From NCBI GenBank assembly GCA_023415335.1, contig JAEZLD010000083.1:1-42080 (forward strand): a DNA stretch of 42,080 bases, written 5' to 3'. This DNA is from Bacillota bacterium (lineage in GTDB: Bacteria; Bacillota; Clostridia; Clostridiales; Caloramatoraceae). Positions 33,056-41,399 of this stretch are shown one piece after another (within the stretch, counting starts at the first letter, position 1; every line of letters starts with the position of its first letter). The notes beneath the pieces are model-generated. The model was not told where the DNA came from, made no database searches, and saw only the letters and a list, made by a program, of their open reading frames with translations. Both the position numbers and the translations under genes were made by a program.

Positions 33056-33634
33056 CTATAAGACAGATACTTGGAACTTTTCAAGCATACAGCTTAACTT
33101 ATACAATGGCAGACCTACCACATTAGTATAGCAGCCCTCTACCTTTTTTACCAGAACAGTGCCAATTCCCTGTATTCCATAGGCTCCTGCCTTTCCATAA
33201 GGTTCCCCTGTTGATATATAGTTTCTTATAGTATTCTCTGTAAGATTCTTAAAGCTTACCAGGGTAACTTCATGATCAAGCCGTATAACTCCAGTAGCCG
33301 CATCAATTAATGCAAGTCCGGTAATAACCTTATGTTGTCTTCCACTGAGGTGGCTCAACATGGAAAATGCCTCTTCTTCACTTGAAGGCTTTCCCATTAT
33401 TCTGTTATCCAGAACCACAATGGTATCTGCTCCTACAACCAACCCTTCTTTTAACCTTAAAGCCACATCCTTAGCCTTCATTAGAGCAAGCTGCTCTGCC
33501 TTGTGCTGGGGTGTACCTTCTATTGCATCGATATTTTCTTCAATACCACTTATCTGTATAGTAAAAGGCAGGTTAATCTGTTCAAGTAGTTGGCTTCTTC
33601 TAGGTGACTGGGATGCCAGTATAATACTTCTCAT
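33056..33634 (-). CDS. maf: Maf family nucleoside triphosphate pyrophosphatase
   Basis: House-cleaning NTP pyrophosphatase that removes modified pyrimidine nucleotides such as m5U and pseudouridine triphosphates. The 192-aa product shows ILASQSPRRSQLLEQ at the N-terminus, VVGADTIVVLDNRIMGKPSS and SGRQHKVITGLAL, and EPYGKAGAYGIQG. AAGGAG lies 9 bases before ATG 33634. It lies between the DUF4321 gene and radC. Confidence 0.95.
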   Translation of the reverse strand: MRSIILASQSPRRSQLLEQINLPFTIQISGIEENIDAIEGTPQHKAEQLALMKAKDVALRLKEGLVVGADTIVVLDNRIMGKPSSEEEAFSMLSHLSGRQHKVITGLALIDAATGVIRLDHEVTLVSFKNLTENTIRNYISTGEPYGKAGAYGIQGIGTVLVKKVEGCYTNVVGLPLYKLSCMLEKFQVSVL

Positions 33635-33685
33635 CCATGTACACTCCTTAATTGCTGTCTTTGAAAAATACCTGGTATGGTCTCT

Positions 33686-33955
33686 TTACAGTTTTTTATA
33701 AATGAAAAACCCTATAAGCATTCCTGCAAGTGATGCTATGTTTACATTAAAGCTTATGCCAAATGTAAGCTTTATAAAATGCAGGTCCAGATTAAGAGGA
33801 TTCGTCATTCCTACTACCAAGCTCCTGCCTATAAAGGCAAGCTGGGAAGCATTGCTGACTGTGAGTTCCCCTATGGCAGCTCCCACAAGCCCAAATATAA
33901 GGAGAAGAGCTACCAGATACCATCCATTTTTAAAGCTGCGAGAATTTTTTGCCAT
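33686..33955 (-). CDS. DUF4321 family membrane protein
   Basis: An 89-aa protein with two transmembrane helices (about residues 12-32 and 65-86). The layout N-x-x-x-x-L-L-I-F-G-L-V-G-A-A-I-G-E near residue 18 and FGISFNVNIASLAGMLIGFFIYKKL at the end matches DUF4321, a small clostridial family without known function. GAGGTGAG precedes ATG 33955. It is the first gene of a probable operon with maf, radC and mreBCD; its regular presence before maf in Clostridia hints at an envelope role. Confidence 0.82.
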   Translation of the reverse strand: MAKNSRSFKNGWYLVALLLIFGLVGAAIGELTVSNASQLAFIGRSLVVGMTNPLNLDLHFIKLTFGISFNVNIASLAGMLIGFFIYKKL

Positions 33956-34123
33956 ATTCTCACCTCATTATAATTATTGATATAGTTATTGCATTTTAAA
34001 CAAATAATTATAATTTTCTACCTAAATAGTTTATCATTTAAAGCTGTTATGTACAAGGCATTTATTCATCTTTAATAAATAATAAGAAATTTAACATTCT
34101 CCATATCAAATATTTTATTCAAG

Positions 34124-34149
34124 AAAAACCCGTCCTTCAGGACAGGTTT
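34124..34149 (-). terminator. terminator after the SPOR gene
   Basis: AAACCTGTCC-TGAA-GGACGGGTTT on the minus strand (one U-G pair) followed by TTC. It lies 28 bases behind the SPOR-gene stop. Confidence 0.85.
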
Positions 34150-34177
34150 ATCCATAATGGTTTCTCACCCAAAATTC

Positions 34178-34945
34178 TTACTTCTTCATTTCCTCAACCA
34201 TATTACCATATCCTACTATGCACTCCCATGCCAGCTTAACTTGCTTGTCCATATTATCCCCCTGCTTCGGATACTCCTCTGAGCTTTCAAGAAGAAAGCT
34301 GTTAAAGGCCTCAGCCTTTTCTCCTGCTTTATTCTTGATTATATCATACTGCTTTCGTACGGCTGAGGTGTATGCCTCAAGAAGTTCTATATTATGTTTG
34401 TCCAGCTTCTGTCCATTGGATGAGTACTCCAGCATTGTATTAATAAGTTCCCCCGCTGCAGTTATGTATTCCCTTTCCTCCTTAGACATTCCGGAAAGAG
34501 ATGTCTCATCTGCTTCAAAGGCCTTACATAAGGTTATATAGCCTGACTGCTTCAGTTTGGTATCGTATTCCTCCAGACTGTTTTTTTCATCCGTTGCAGC
34601 TGCAACGACCCTATATACTTCCCCATCTTTAATAGATATGGCCTTAAACCCTGCGGATGTAATCTGGGAGGCCAGCATCTCTGCATTATCCTTATTGGAA
34701 AACACTCCTGCCTGCAGCAGGTAGAAGCTATATGCTTTTCCAGAAGGAATTACAACATCAGTTGCACTAGCCCTTGCCTGTTCGCTTAAATAAGGAACTA
34801 CAATAAGTTTATTAATTATTCCCGCTCCCAGTATAGCCATAGCAGGAAGCACTACAAAAAAAAGAAGCACTACCCTCAGCTTTGGGCTTATATTGTGTAT
34901 GTTGATATTGCACATTCTAAGTTTATTAAGTCTAAAGTATTTCAT
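34178..34945 (-). CDS. SPOR domain membrane protein
   Basis: A 255-aa single-pass membrane protein: a transmembrane helix at about residues 22-44 (VVLLFFVVLPAMAILGAGII), then a SPOR domain at about 68-135 (YSFYLLQAGVFSNKDNAEML and AGFKAISIKDGEVYRVVAAA), then a helical C-terminal region. SPOR domains bind denuded glycan strands, so the protein probably acts at the wall, at septa or during sporulation. Start: GAAGGAGG lies 7 bases before ATG 34945; an earlier ATG overlaps that motif. It lies directly downstream of the NlpC/P60 gene but behind its terminator. Confidence 0.9.
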   Translation of the reverse strand: MKYFRLNKLRMCNINIHNISPKLRVVLLFFVVLPAMAILGAGIINKLIVVPYLSEQARASATDVVIPSGKAYSFYLLQAGVFSNKDNAEMLASQITSAGFKAISIKDGEVYRVVAAATDEKNSLEEYDTKLKQSGYITLCKAFEADETSLSGMSKEEREYITAAGELINTMLEYSSNGQKLDKHNIELLEAYTSAVRKQYDIIKNKAGEKAEAFNSFLLESSEEYPKQGDNMDKQVKLAWECIVGYGNMVEEMKK

Positions 34946-34998
34946 TTTTCTTCCTCCTTCATATACCATTTATTTTTTTACTATGTATATGCAGGAGA

Positions 34999-35034
34999 AC
35001 AATAAAAGAGCACCATATGGTGCTCTTTTATTGT
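34999..35034 (-). terminator. terminator overlapping the end of the NlpC/P60 gene
   Basis: A perfect 36-base palindrome centred on ACCATATGGT, with A/T-rich arms that give a T-run at the 3' side. It begins inside the last codons of the NlpC/P60 gene. The symmetry makes it usable in both directions. Confidence 0.85.
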
Positions 35035-35786
35035 AATAATCTTACTGCCCCTTTGTATTTTTGATACCCACTGCTTCCAAGTGATGATATTACAACCCCT
35101 GTTCTGCTGTTAGCTGCGTGTATAAACTGGTTGCTTCCTATATAGATACCTACATGACTTATACCTGCGGTATAGGTTTCGAAAAATACTAAATCCCCTG
35201 GCTGAAGCTCGTCCTTTGATACTGCAACCCCATATTTAGCCTGTGATGTAGCTGAATGTGGCAGGGATATTCCTGCTGCTGTTGCATAAATATATTTGAC
35301 AAAGCCTGAACAGTCAAACCCGCTTGGTGATTCACCGCCCCATACATAAGCCGAACCTTTATATTGCAGGGCTAATTCAACCACTGCGCTGGTACTGCCG
35401 CTTCCTGCATAGCTTCCCGAGCCTTTTGCTGCGGAAGAGGTGGAGCTTGAGCTTGATGAAGAGGAACCTCTTGATGATTTAGTGGTTCCACTACTGGCAA
35501 CCTGTTTTGGTGCCTGTGTCGGCGTTGGTTCTGGAGTTGGTGTAGGAGTAGGCAATGCTGCTATAGCAGCTTCTGCTCTTTTATCAAACTCCTGCTTTTT
35601 GGTGTCCATATCCAGAATTTTGGTTCTTGTCTCAATTAATGCCTCTTCTAAAACAGTTGTATGATTCGCTGCTTCAGCTGCGGCTTTAGCTGAGATCTTC
35701 TGAGCACGCACTCCGATTGTACCTGATGCTACTATCAATGCTGTCAGGACTGCTGCTGCAGCTGTCATTTTTTCGTTTTTAAACAT
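35028..35786 (-). CDS. secreted NlpC/P60 endopeptidase
   Basis: A peptidoglycan hydrolase cleaving stem peptides, 252 aa. A signal or anchor segment (residues 8-27) is followed by a short coiled-coil stretch, a Pro-Thr linker (TPTPTPEPTPT), a Ser-rich linker (about 98-130) and the NlpC/P60 domain (about 131-252). The catalytic triad is visible: Cys159 in GFDCSGF, His211 in SHVGIYIG and the third position His223 in FIHAANS. AGGAGG precedes ATG 35786. A c-di-AMP riboswitch occupies the leader, a common arrangement for wall hydrolases in Firmicutes, and links expression to osmotic/turgor signalling. Confidence 0.95.
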   Translation of the reverse strand: MFKNEKMTAAAAVLTALIVASGTIGVRAQKISAKAAAEAANHTTVLEEALIETRTKILDMDTKKQEFDKRAEAAIAALPTPTPTPEPTPTQAPKQVASSGTTKSSRGSSSSSSSSTSSAAKGSGSYAGSGSTSAVVELALQYKGSAYVWGGESPSGFDCSGFVKYIYATAAGISLPHSATSQAKYGVAVSKDELQPGDLVFFETYTAGISHVGIYIGSNQFIHAANSRTGVVISSLGSSGYQKYKGAVRLLQ

Positions 35787-35795
35787 GTGTTCCTC

Positions 35796-35917
35796 CTAAC
35801 AGCCTCCGGAGTTAGCTGACGGGTTAGGGAAGGAGTACCCCTCCGGCAAAGCCGGATTCACCCCAAAACTGGTTCCTCCGTACCCATAAGATGGGATTCG
35901 GCTTGTTTACTTTTACC
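35796..35917 (-). promoter_or_regulatory. cyclic di-AMP riboswitch (ydaO/yuaA type)
   Basis: The minus-strand leader reads CCGAATCCCATC, GGGTACGGAGGAACCAG, TTTTGGGGTGAATCCGGC, TTGCCGGAGGGGTACTCC, TTCCCTAACCCGTCAGCTAAC, which are the conserved blocks of the ydaO class (RF00379) in order. The class usually lowers expression when c-di-AMP is high. The 3' end (CTAAC...GTTAG) runs into the AGGAGG of the NlpC/P60 gene and no separate terminator is seen, so control may be at translation initiation; this last point is inference. Confidence 0.93.
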
Positions 35918-35923
35918 TACTTA

Positions 35924-35952
35924 ATTATATGCGCTTTAATGAAAAAAATCAA
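35924..35952 (-). promoter_or_regulatory. promoter of the riboswitch-NlpC/P60 transcript
   Basis: TTGATT, 17-base spacer, TATAAT on the minus strand, placing the start just before the riboswitch. Confidence 0.7.
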
Positions 35953-35977
35953 ATTATATATGTAAATTTACACATAA

Positions 35978-36619
35978 TTAATAACCCATATCCTGTTTTA
36001 TGAGTATTATAATCCCTCTTCCGGGAGCGTTCTGCCTGTATGTAACCACATAATGGTTGCAAATCCTCTCTGGGGAATCACAATCCATACATTTTCCGAC
36101 AGTAGTGCATGGAGTTCTTTTACTTAAGCGCTTAGTGTTCATTGGTGCAGCCTGATTTCTTACCCTGGCATAAGCCTCGTCAAGGCTCTTGACGATTTTA
36201 TTTACTCCGGCAACCACCACAACCTTCTTAGGCCCGAATGTCATGGCTGCAACCCTGTTTCCATTGCCGTCAAGATTCACAAGCTCACCACCCTCAGTTA
36301 TAGCGTTGCTACTGGATATATAGTAATCTGCAAAGAAGCACTCCCTGAAAAGCTTTCCCATTTCTTCACCAGTCAGTCCTTCCTTGTACCTGTCGAGGAA
36401 GTTATAATCTCCATTTCTAAGCAGTTCAAGCACTCCTGCTTCTATAATGGTCATGGAACCGCCAACAGACACAATACTGCCCTTTTCTATTATTTCCTTA
36501 AGCTTGTCCACCGCTTCTTCAGATGACTCTACCACAAATACCTGATAATTATTTTTTTCTAATGCGGCCTTGGTCCTTTTTATTTTTTCCTCTATGAACC
36601 ATTGTGTATTCTTGTCCAT
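35978..36619 (-). CDS. LUD domain protein (lactate utilisation protein family, DUF162)
   Basis: A 213-aa stand-alone LUD protein. The core GSIVSVGGSMTIIEAGVLELL and SSSNAITEGGELVNLDGNGNRVAAMTFGPKKVVVVAGVNKIV is typical. The C-terminal Cys-rich block (TPCTTVGKCMDCDSPERICNH) may bind a metal or Fe-S cluster. Start: AAAGGGGG lies 7 bases before ATG 36619; an in-frame start at 36667 lies inside the upstream gene. No lutA or lutB homologue is nearby, so lactate oxidation is not supported; the true role of such stand-alone proteins is unknown. It follows the acetyltransferase by 4 bases. Confidence 0.88.
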   Translation of the reverse strand: MDKNTQWFIEEKIKRTKAALEKNNYQVFVVESSEEAVDKLKEIIEKGSIVSVGGSMTIIEAGVLELLRNGDYNFLDRYKEGLTGEEMGKLFRECFFADYYISSSNAITEGGELVNLDGNGNRVAAMTFGPKKVVVVAGVNKIVKSLDEAYARVRNQAAPMNTKRLSKRTPCTTVGKCMDCDSPERICNHYVVTYRQNAPGRGIIILIKQDMGY

Positions 36620-36623
36620 AATT

Positions 36624-37133
36624 TTACCCCCTTTTTTCGTATATGATTGTTCCCCATTCATTTTCATATATATTCTTAGCTATCCTTGCAATTCCATAGC
36701 CTCTTGAAGACCAGAAATCCCTTCCTCTTTTGTTAGCCTGCATTACAATTACATAGAAATCTCTTGCATTAAAGTTTGAAAGGAAGTATTTCTCCAGGCA
36801 TTCCACCACACTTGTACCGACTCCTATGCCCCTGTATTTCTCCATAAGTATAAACGAAAGTATCCAAAGCTCCACTCTGTTTTTATTCTCTAGTCTCCCC
36901 TTAATGATTCCAGCAAACTCTCCATCCACATATACCCCGCAGAAAAACTCCAGGGAGGAAAGCAGAGTTTCCATGTATCTCTCCTCCACATCCTCATATG
37001 TAAACTCGCTGTCCCTGCCCATAGCCAGGCAGCTTTCCATAGACTCATTTACGCATTGTATTATAGAGTAAAGGTTACCATGTTCGATATTCTTTATATC
37101 TATGTTTCCATGCTCTATTTTTACCGGAATCAC
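36624..37133 (-). CDS. GNAT family N-acetyltransferase
   Basis: A 169-aa acetyl-CoA-dependent acyltransferase. The central strand-helix region VELWILSFILMEKYRGIGVGTSVVECLEKYF carries the acetyl-CoA binding loop (KYRGIGVGT), and DFWSSRGYGIARIAKN is the usual C-terminal motif. The substrate is unknown. GGAGGTGAT sits 3 bases before GTG 37133; the earlier TTG at 37154 would place it inside the gene. It forms a two-gene unit with the LUD gene, 4 bases downstream. Confidence 0.85.
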   Translation of the reverse strand: MIPVKIEHGNIDIKNIEHGNLYSIIQCVNESMESCLAMGRDSEFTYEDVEERYMETLLSSLEFFCGVYVDGEFAGIIKGRLENKNRVELWILSFILMEKYRGIGVGTSVVECLEKYFLSNFNARDFYVIVMQANKRGRDFWSSRGYGIARIAKNIYENEWGTIIYEKRG

Positions 37134-37235
37134 AAGATCACCTCCCCCAAACAAATATATGAGAGTTACTATATTTTTATATTCTATAAAAAGCTTTCTT
37201 TTCCTTCATGATAATGTAATTAAAAAAAATTAGAT

Positions 37236-37260
37236 AAAAAAAAGAGGCTTCACGCCTCTT
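37236..37260 (-). terminator. terminator of the tRNA-Leu / structured RNA transcript
   Basis: AAGAGGC-GTGAA-GCCTCTT on the minus strand followed by six or more T. It is the first strong terminator downstream of tRNA-Leu(GAG). Confidence 0.88.
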
Positions 37261-37289
37261 AAATTTTCATTTTTTATTATCCAAAATAC

Positions 37290-37435
37290 CGTTACTCATA
37301 TTTTGACACCTATCCATAGATAGGTGGGTATCCTCATGAGTGCTTCAACCTTCCCATTACACATGATGGGCATGGTTTCCACAACCAATATCAGATTCCC
37401 TTATTAAAGCTGTAGGTTCAAAATAAGAGCCCGCG
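37290..37435 (-). ncRNA. structured non-coding RNA, possibly 6S RNA
   Basis: No protein-coding frame fits this stretch between tRNA-Leu and its terminator. The ends pair over a long range: CTCTTATTTTGA (37418-37429) with TCAAAATATGAG (37295-37306), 11 of 12 positions. Inside lie CACCTATC-TATG-GATAGGTG (perfect 8-bp hairpin), TGGTT-GTGGA-AACCA and CCCAT...ATGGG. Total size with the terminator is about 200 nt. The length and the A/T-rich TATTTTGAACCTACA segment recall Firmicutes 6S RNA, but the branched local hairpins are not typical of it, so the name is tentative. The RNA starts about 10 bases behind the tRNA, so it is probably cut from a common transcript. Confidence 0.55.
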
Positions 37436-37449
37436 AATATTTCAGAAAA

Positions 37450-37533
37450 TGGTGCGGAGAGCGGGACTTGAACCCGCACGGGATACCCACACGCCCCTCA
37501 AACGTGCGCGTCTGCCAATTCCGCCATCCCCGC
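37450..37533 (-). tRNA. tRNA-Leu (anticodon GAG)
   Basis: An 84-nt tRNA with encoded CCA. Acceptor GCGGGGA pairs with TCTCCGC (one G-U). The anticodon arm is CACGT-TTGAGGG-GCGTG, anticodon GAG, reading CUU/CUC. A long class II variable arm and T arm GCGGG-TTCAAGT-CCCGC are present. It has its own strong promoter upstream. Confidence 0.95.
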
Positions 37534-37544
37534 TCGACACAATT

Positions 37545-37573
37545 ATTTTATCAGATGCTTATTATCCTGTCAA
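37545..37573 (-). promoter_or_regulatory. promoter of tRNA-Leu(GAG) and the structured RNA
   Basis: TTGACA, 17-base spacer, TAAAAT on the minus strand, 11 bases before the tRNA 5' end. Near consensus, as expected for a stable RNA. Confidence 0.82.
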
Positions 37574-37603
37574 TACTTATATATAAATACTCTTCAAATT
37601 ACA

Positions 37604-38149
37604 TTAGTCCCCTTTATACAGGAATTTATATATACTATAGTTTTTACTTACCTTTTTCACATAGCTTTTGGTTTCACTAAAGGGTATATCATCAACCCTG
37701 AATTCTTCCCCTTCATCATGTTTCTCCAGCCATCTCCTTACATTGCCCTCTCCTCCATTATAGGCAGCTAGTGCAAGAACCAGGTCCCCCTTAAAATCAC
37801 TAATCAGCTTTGACAGATAAAAACAGCCATACCTTATGTTTGTCTCCTTCTCATAAAGCATATTTTCTGAAAAATCCTTATCTCCAAGGAGTTTTGAAAG
37901 ATACTCCCCTGTGGATGGCGTGATCTGCATTAAGCCTTTAGCCCCCTTAGAGGAGGTAGCATAAGGATTAAACTTACTTTCTATTTTTATTACTGAATAT
38001 ACCAGCATTGGGTCAAGGCCATACTCCTGTGAGTAATACTCTACTGTCTTCTTGTTTTGTATGGGATACAGCCTATTCATTATTGGTCTATACACAAGAC
38101 CCAGTAATATTATTACAACAGCTGCCGCCAGTAATATTTTTTTAGCCAT
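37604..38149 (-). CDS. lytic transglycosylase, SLT domain
   Basis: Cleaves the glycan strand of peptidoglycan with formation of 1,6-anhydromuramic ends. The 181-aa product has an N-terminal membrane anchor (about residues 5-20) and a Slt-type domain. The catalytic Glu57 lies in YSVIKIESKFNPYA, with GLMQITPSTGEYL and ALAAYNGGEGNVRRWL downstream. GGAGGAGTG precedes ATG 38149. It overlaps coaE by 8 bases and so is cotranslated with polA-coaE. Confidence 0.94.
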   Translation of the reverse strand: MAKKILLAAAVVIILLGLVYRPIMNRLYPIQNKKTVEYYSQEYGLDPMLVYSVIKIESKFNPYATSSKGAKGLMQITPSTGEYLSKLLGDKDFSENMLYEKETNIRYGCFYLSKLISDFKGDLVLALAAYNGGEGNVRRWLEKHDEGEEFRVDDIPFSETKSYVKKVSKNYSIYKFLYKGD

Positions 38150-38753
38150 TACACTCCTCCAGACACCTTATTGCATTAATAACTTTTTCCAGCTGGCTTC
38201 TTGTATTATCAAGGCTCCCACTGTTGTCAATCACATAATCTGCATATTTTCTTTTTTCCTCAAAGTCCATCTGTGAGGAAATCTTTTTAAGTGCAAGCTC
38301 CCGGGAAATGTTATCCCTCTCCATGAGCCTGCTTACCTGGGATTTGCTATCTGCATAAACCAGCACCACCCTATCTGCCATGCCGTTTATCCCACTTTCA
38401 ATAAGCAGGGGGGCATCAAGAACACAAAGCATCTCTCCTCTGGCAGAAAGGGCGTTTATGTCCCTGTTTATCTCCTCTATTATAGCAGGATGTGTTATGG
38501 AATTAAGAAGCTTTAGCTTTTCACTATCATTAAATACAAGCTGTCCTAAAGCCTTTCTGTCTAAGGCCCCTTCAGGACTTATAACGCCTTCTCCAAACTC
38601 ACTTTTTATCCTTTCAAGAACAGGGCTGCCCATTTCAACCACTCTTCTTGATATAACATCCGCATCCACTATAGGAAGCCCCATTTTTCTAAGCATGGAT
38701 GATATAGTAGATTTGCCGGAGGCTATTCCTCCTGTAAGTCCTATTACAAACAC
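38142..38753 (-). CDS. coaE: dephospho-CoA kinase
   Basis: Last step of coenzyme A synthesis, phosphorylating dephospho-CoA. The 203-aa product has the P-loop GLTGGIASGKST near residue 5, VDADVISRRVVEMGSPVL and VVLVYADSKSQVSRLMERDNIS. The start codon is GTG 38753 with AGGTGACA upstream. It lies 8 bases behind polA and overlaps the transglycosylase gene; the polA-coaE-slt order is common in Clostridia. Confidence 0.96.
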   Translation of the reverse strand: MFVIGLTGGIASGKSTISSMLRKMGLPIVDADVISRRVVEMGSPVLERIKSEFGEGVISPEGALDRKALGQLVFNDSEKLKLLNSITHPAIIEEINRDINALSARGEMLCVLDAPLLIESGINGMADRVVLVYADSKSQVSRLMERDNISRELALKKISSQMDFEEKRKYADYVIDNSGSLDNTRSQLEKVINAIRCLEECNG

Positions 38754-38761
38754 TCTGTCAC

Positions 38762-41329
38762 CTACTTTGCTTCATACCAGTTTTCTCCCCAGTTTATGTC
38801 CACATTCATGGGCACACTGAGCCTAACTGCACCTTCCATCTGCTCCTTTAAGAGCTTTCTTACCTGCTCAATTTCATTCCTGTGTACTTCAAGTATAAGC
38901 TCGTCGTGTACCTGGAGTATAAGCTTGGATTTGAACCCCTGCTGCTTTAGCATATTATCGACCCTAACCATGGCAATCTTTATTATGTCAGCCGCTGTTC
39001 CCTGGATAGGAGTATTCATAGCCAGTCTTTCTCCAAAGCCTCTTGTGTTGTGGTTCGAGGAATTTATTTCAGGTATATACCTTATTCTATTCATAAGGGT
39101 CCTTACAAACCCGTTTTTCTTTCCCTCTTCAACTGCACTGTCCAGGTATTCCTTTATCTTCTTACATCTTCTAAAGTAATTTTCTATATAGCTCTTGGAT
39201 TCTTTTCTAGATATCTTTAAATCCCTTGCCAATCCAAAGTCACTTAGTCCATACATTATTCCAAAGTTCACAGCCTTCGCCCTGCTCCTCATCTCATGGG
39301 AAACCTCGTCAAGAGGCATTCCGAACACCTCAGAAGCCGTCCTTGTATGTATGTCCTGCCCCTTCCTGAATGCATCTATAAAGCTCTCATCCCCTGATAT
39401 ATGGGCCAGCACCCTCAGTTCTATCTGGGAATAGTCTGCAGACATTATAACATATTCCTCTGAGGATGGCACAAATGCCTTTCTTATGCGCCTTCCCTGC
39501 TCCATCTTAATAGGTATGTTCTGTAGGTTCGGGTCAGTGCTGGAGATTCTTCCTGTTGCAGTTACTGTCTGGTTAAAGGTTGAGTGTATTCTTCCATCCT
39601 CCCCTATGCAGGATATAAGCCCATCGGTGTAGGTAGACTTCAGCTTTACCAGTCCCCTGTAGCTTAAAATCTTTTCAACAATCTCATGCTGGCTTGATAA
39701 CTCCTCCAGCACCTCAGCATCCGTGGAATAGCCCGTCTTGGTCTTCTTAATTACCGGAAGGTTCAGCTTTTCAAACAGTATTACTCCAAGCTGCTTAGGA
39801 GAGTTTATGTTAAACTCCTCCCCCGCCAGGTTATATATGTCTGAGGTAAGGTTACTTATCTCCTTTCCCAGTTCATCTCCCATGTCCTCAAGAGTCTTTC
39901 TATCCACCTTAAAGCCATTTACCTCCATATCCGACAGGGTATCCACAAGAGGCATCTCTATATCATAGAATAGCTTTTCCATATCAAGCCTTCCAATTTC
40001 CTTAAGCATGGCTTCCTTTATGACTGGAAGTTTTTCCACAAAAAGTGCAGCAACCTGGTTTCCATTGCTCTTATCCTCAGCTATGGTGATTCCTGCATAC
40101 CTGTATATAAGCTCTCCCATGCTGTAGCTGCTCTCGGAGGGGTTTAGAAGGTAAGCAGCAATCTCACCATCGAAATCCAGCCCATTAAGCTCCATTCCAT
40201 TTCTTTTTATAAGATTATAGATAGACTTTCCTCCATAGGTGTTCTTTACTATGGATTCATCCTTAAGGGCAGCCTTAAGCTTATGTATGTCATCCTTGGA
40301 AACAAAGCAGGCCCCTGACGCTATGATGCCAGAGTGCTCCTTGTTATCATATGCCAGCACAAAGTCCAGTCTTTTCTCTGTTTTAGCCTTCTCTACTATA
40401 CTATTTATGTCAGGCTTCATGTTAAGCTCTGGAAGCTCCGTTTCATGGGAGGCTTCTCCAGTACCTTCTTTAATCTTGTTCATGAGGCTCTTAAAGCCAA
40501 ACTCTGTAAACAGCTCCCTTAGCTTTGCAGTGTTTTCATCCTTAAGCCTCATATCCTCAAGCTCAGCCTCAATTGGGACATTCCTGTCGATGGTCGCCAG
40601 CTGTTTGCTCATTATGGCATCCTCTTTATGGCTTTCCAGGTTTTCCTTCAGCTTCTTGCCTGATATATTATCTATGTTTTCAAGTACCTTTTCCACGGTT
40701 CCATATTCATGAAGAAGCTTCAGGGCCGTTTTCTCCCCCACTCCCGGCACTCCTGGTATATTATCCGAAGCATCTCCCATAAGCCCCTTAAGATCTATAA
40801 TCCCTGATGGGGTAAGTCCATACTTTTCCTTTAATGCCTCTACGGTATAGTCATCCACCTCTGTTACCCCTCTACGGGTAAACATAACCCTTGTATGCTC
40901 TGATACAAGCTGAAGGGCATCCCTGTCTCCGGTGTATATTATTACCTCAAGCTCCTCCCCCTCATACCTTTTAGATATGGTTCCTATAATGTCATCTGCC
41001 TCATAGCCCTCTATTTCAAATATACCTATATGGAAGGCACGAAGCAGCTCCTTAGCAGGCTCAAACTGCTGCCTCAGCTCATCTGGCATAGGCTTTCTTC
41101 CTGCTTTGTAGTCTGCAAACTGGTTGTGCCTGAAGTTGAGCTTTGATTTATCAAAGGCAGCAGCTATATAATCAGGCTTAAGCTCATCCATTATCCTAAA
41201 CAGCATTGTTGTGAATCCAAATATGGCTCCTGTAGGCTGACCCACAGTATTGGTCATAGGTGGAAGTGCAAAGAAAGCCCTGTTTAAAAGGCTATTTGAA
41301 TCTAATATTACAAGGGTCTTTTTACTCAT
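38762..41329 (-). CDS. polA: DNA polymerase I
   Basis: Repair and Okazaki-fragment processing polymerase, 855 aa. The 5'-3' nuclease domain (about residues 1-290) has LLNRAFFALPP, GYEADDIIGT and LKGLMGDASDNIPGVPGVG. The middle region (about 300-470) aligns with the 3'-5' exonuclease domain but lacks the D-x-E metal motif, so proofreading is probably lost. The polymerase domain (about 480-855) carries SADYSQIELRVLAH (motif A), RSRAKAVNFGIMYGLSDFGL (motif B) and LQVHDELILE (motif C). AAGGAG precedes ATG 41329; a good promoter lies at 41371-41399. Confidence 0.97.
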   Translation of the reverse strand: MSKKTLVILDSNSLLNRAFFALPPMTNTVGQPTGAIFGFTTMLFRIMDELKPDYIAAAFDKSKLNFRHNQFADYKAGRKPMPDELRQQFEPAKELLRAFHIGIFEIEGYEADDIIGTISKRYEGEELEVIIYTGDRDALQLVSEHTRVMFTRRGVTEVDDYTVEALKEKYGLTPSGIIDLKGLMGDASDNIPGVPGVGEKTALKLLHEYGTVEKVLENIDNISGKKLKENLESHKEDAIMSKQLATIDRNVPIEAELEDMRLKDENTAKLRELFTEFGFKSLMNKIKEGTGEASHETELPELNMKPDINSIVEKAKTEKRLDFVLAYDNKEHSGIIASGACFVSKDDIHKLKAALKDESIVKNTYGGKSIYNLIKRNGMELNGLDFDGEIAAYLLNPSESSYSMGELIYRYAGITIAEDKSNGNQVAALFVEKLPVIKEAMLKEIGRLDMEKLFYDIEMPLVDTLSDMEVNGFKVDRKTLEDMGDELGKEISNLTSDIYNLAGEEFNINSPKQLGVILFEKLNLPVIKKTKTGYSTDAEVLEELSSQHEIVEKILSYRGLVKLKSTYTDGLISCIGEDGRIHSTFNQTVTATGRISSTDPNLQNIPIKMEQGRRIRKAFVPSSEEYVIMSADYSQIELRVLAHISGDESFIDAFRKGQDIHTRTASEVFGMPLDEVSHEMRSRAKAVNFGIMYGLSDFGLARDLKISRKESKSYIENYFRRCKKIKEYLDSAVEEGKKNGFVRTLMNRIRYIPEINSSNHNTRGFGERLAMNTPIQGTAADIIKIAMVRVDNMLKQQGFKSKLILQVHDELILEVHRNEIEQVRKLLKEQMEGAVRLSVPMNVDINWGENWYEAK

Positions 41330-41370
41330 ATGTATCCCTCTCCTTAAACGTTCTTTATATGGTCAATATT

Positions 41371-41399
41371 ATTATATACAAGAATGTAAAATGTGTAAA
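41371..41399 (-). promoter_or_regulatory. polA promoter
   Basis: TTTACA, 17-base spacer, TATAAT on the minus strand, about 40 bases before the polA start codon. It would drive polA-coaE-slt. Confidence 0.75.

Noticed and set aside
34999..35034. Perfect 36-base palindrome considered as an attachment or recombination site
   Set aside because: Position at the end of the NlpC/P60 gene and the A/T-rich flanks explain it as a bidirectional terminator; no integrase is near.
35978..36619. LUD gene considered as part of a lactate oxidation operon (lutABC)
   Set aside because: No lutA or lutB homologue is nearby; the neighbour is an acetyltransferase.
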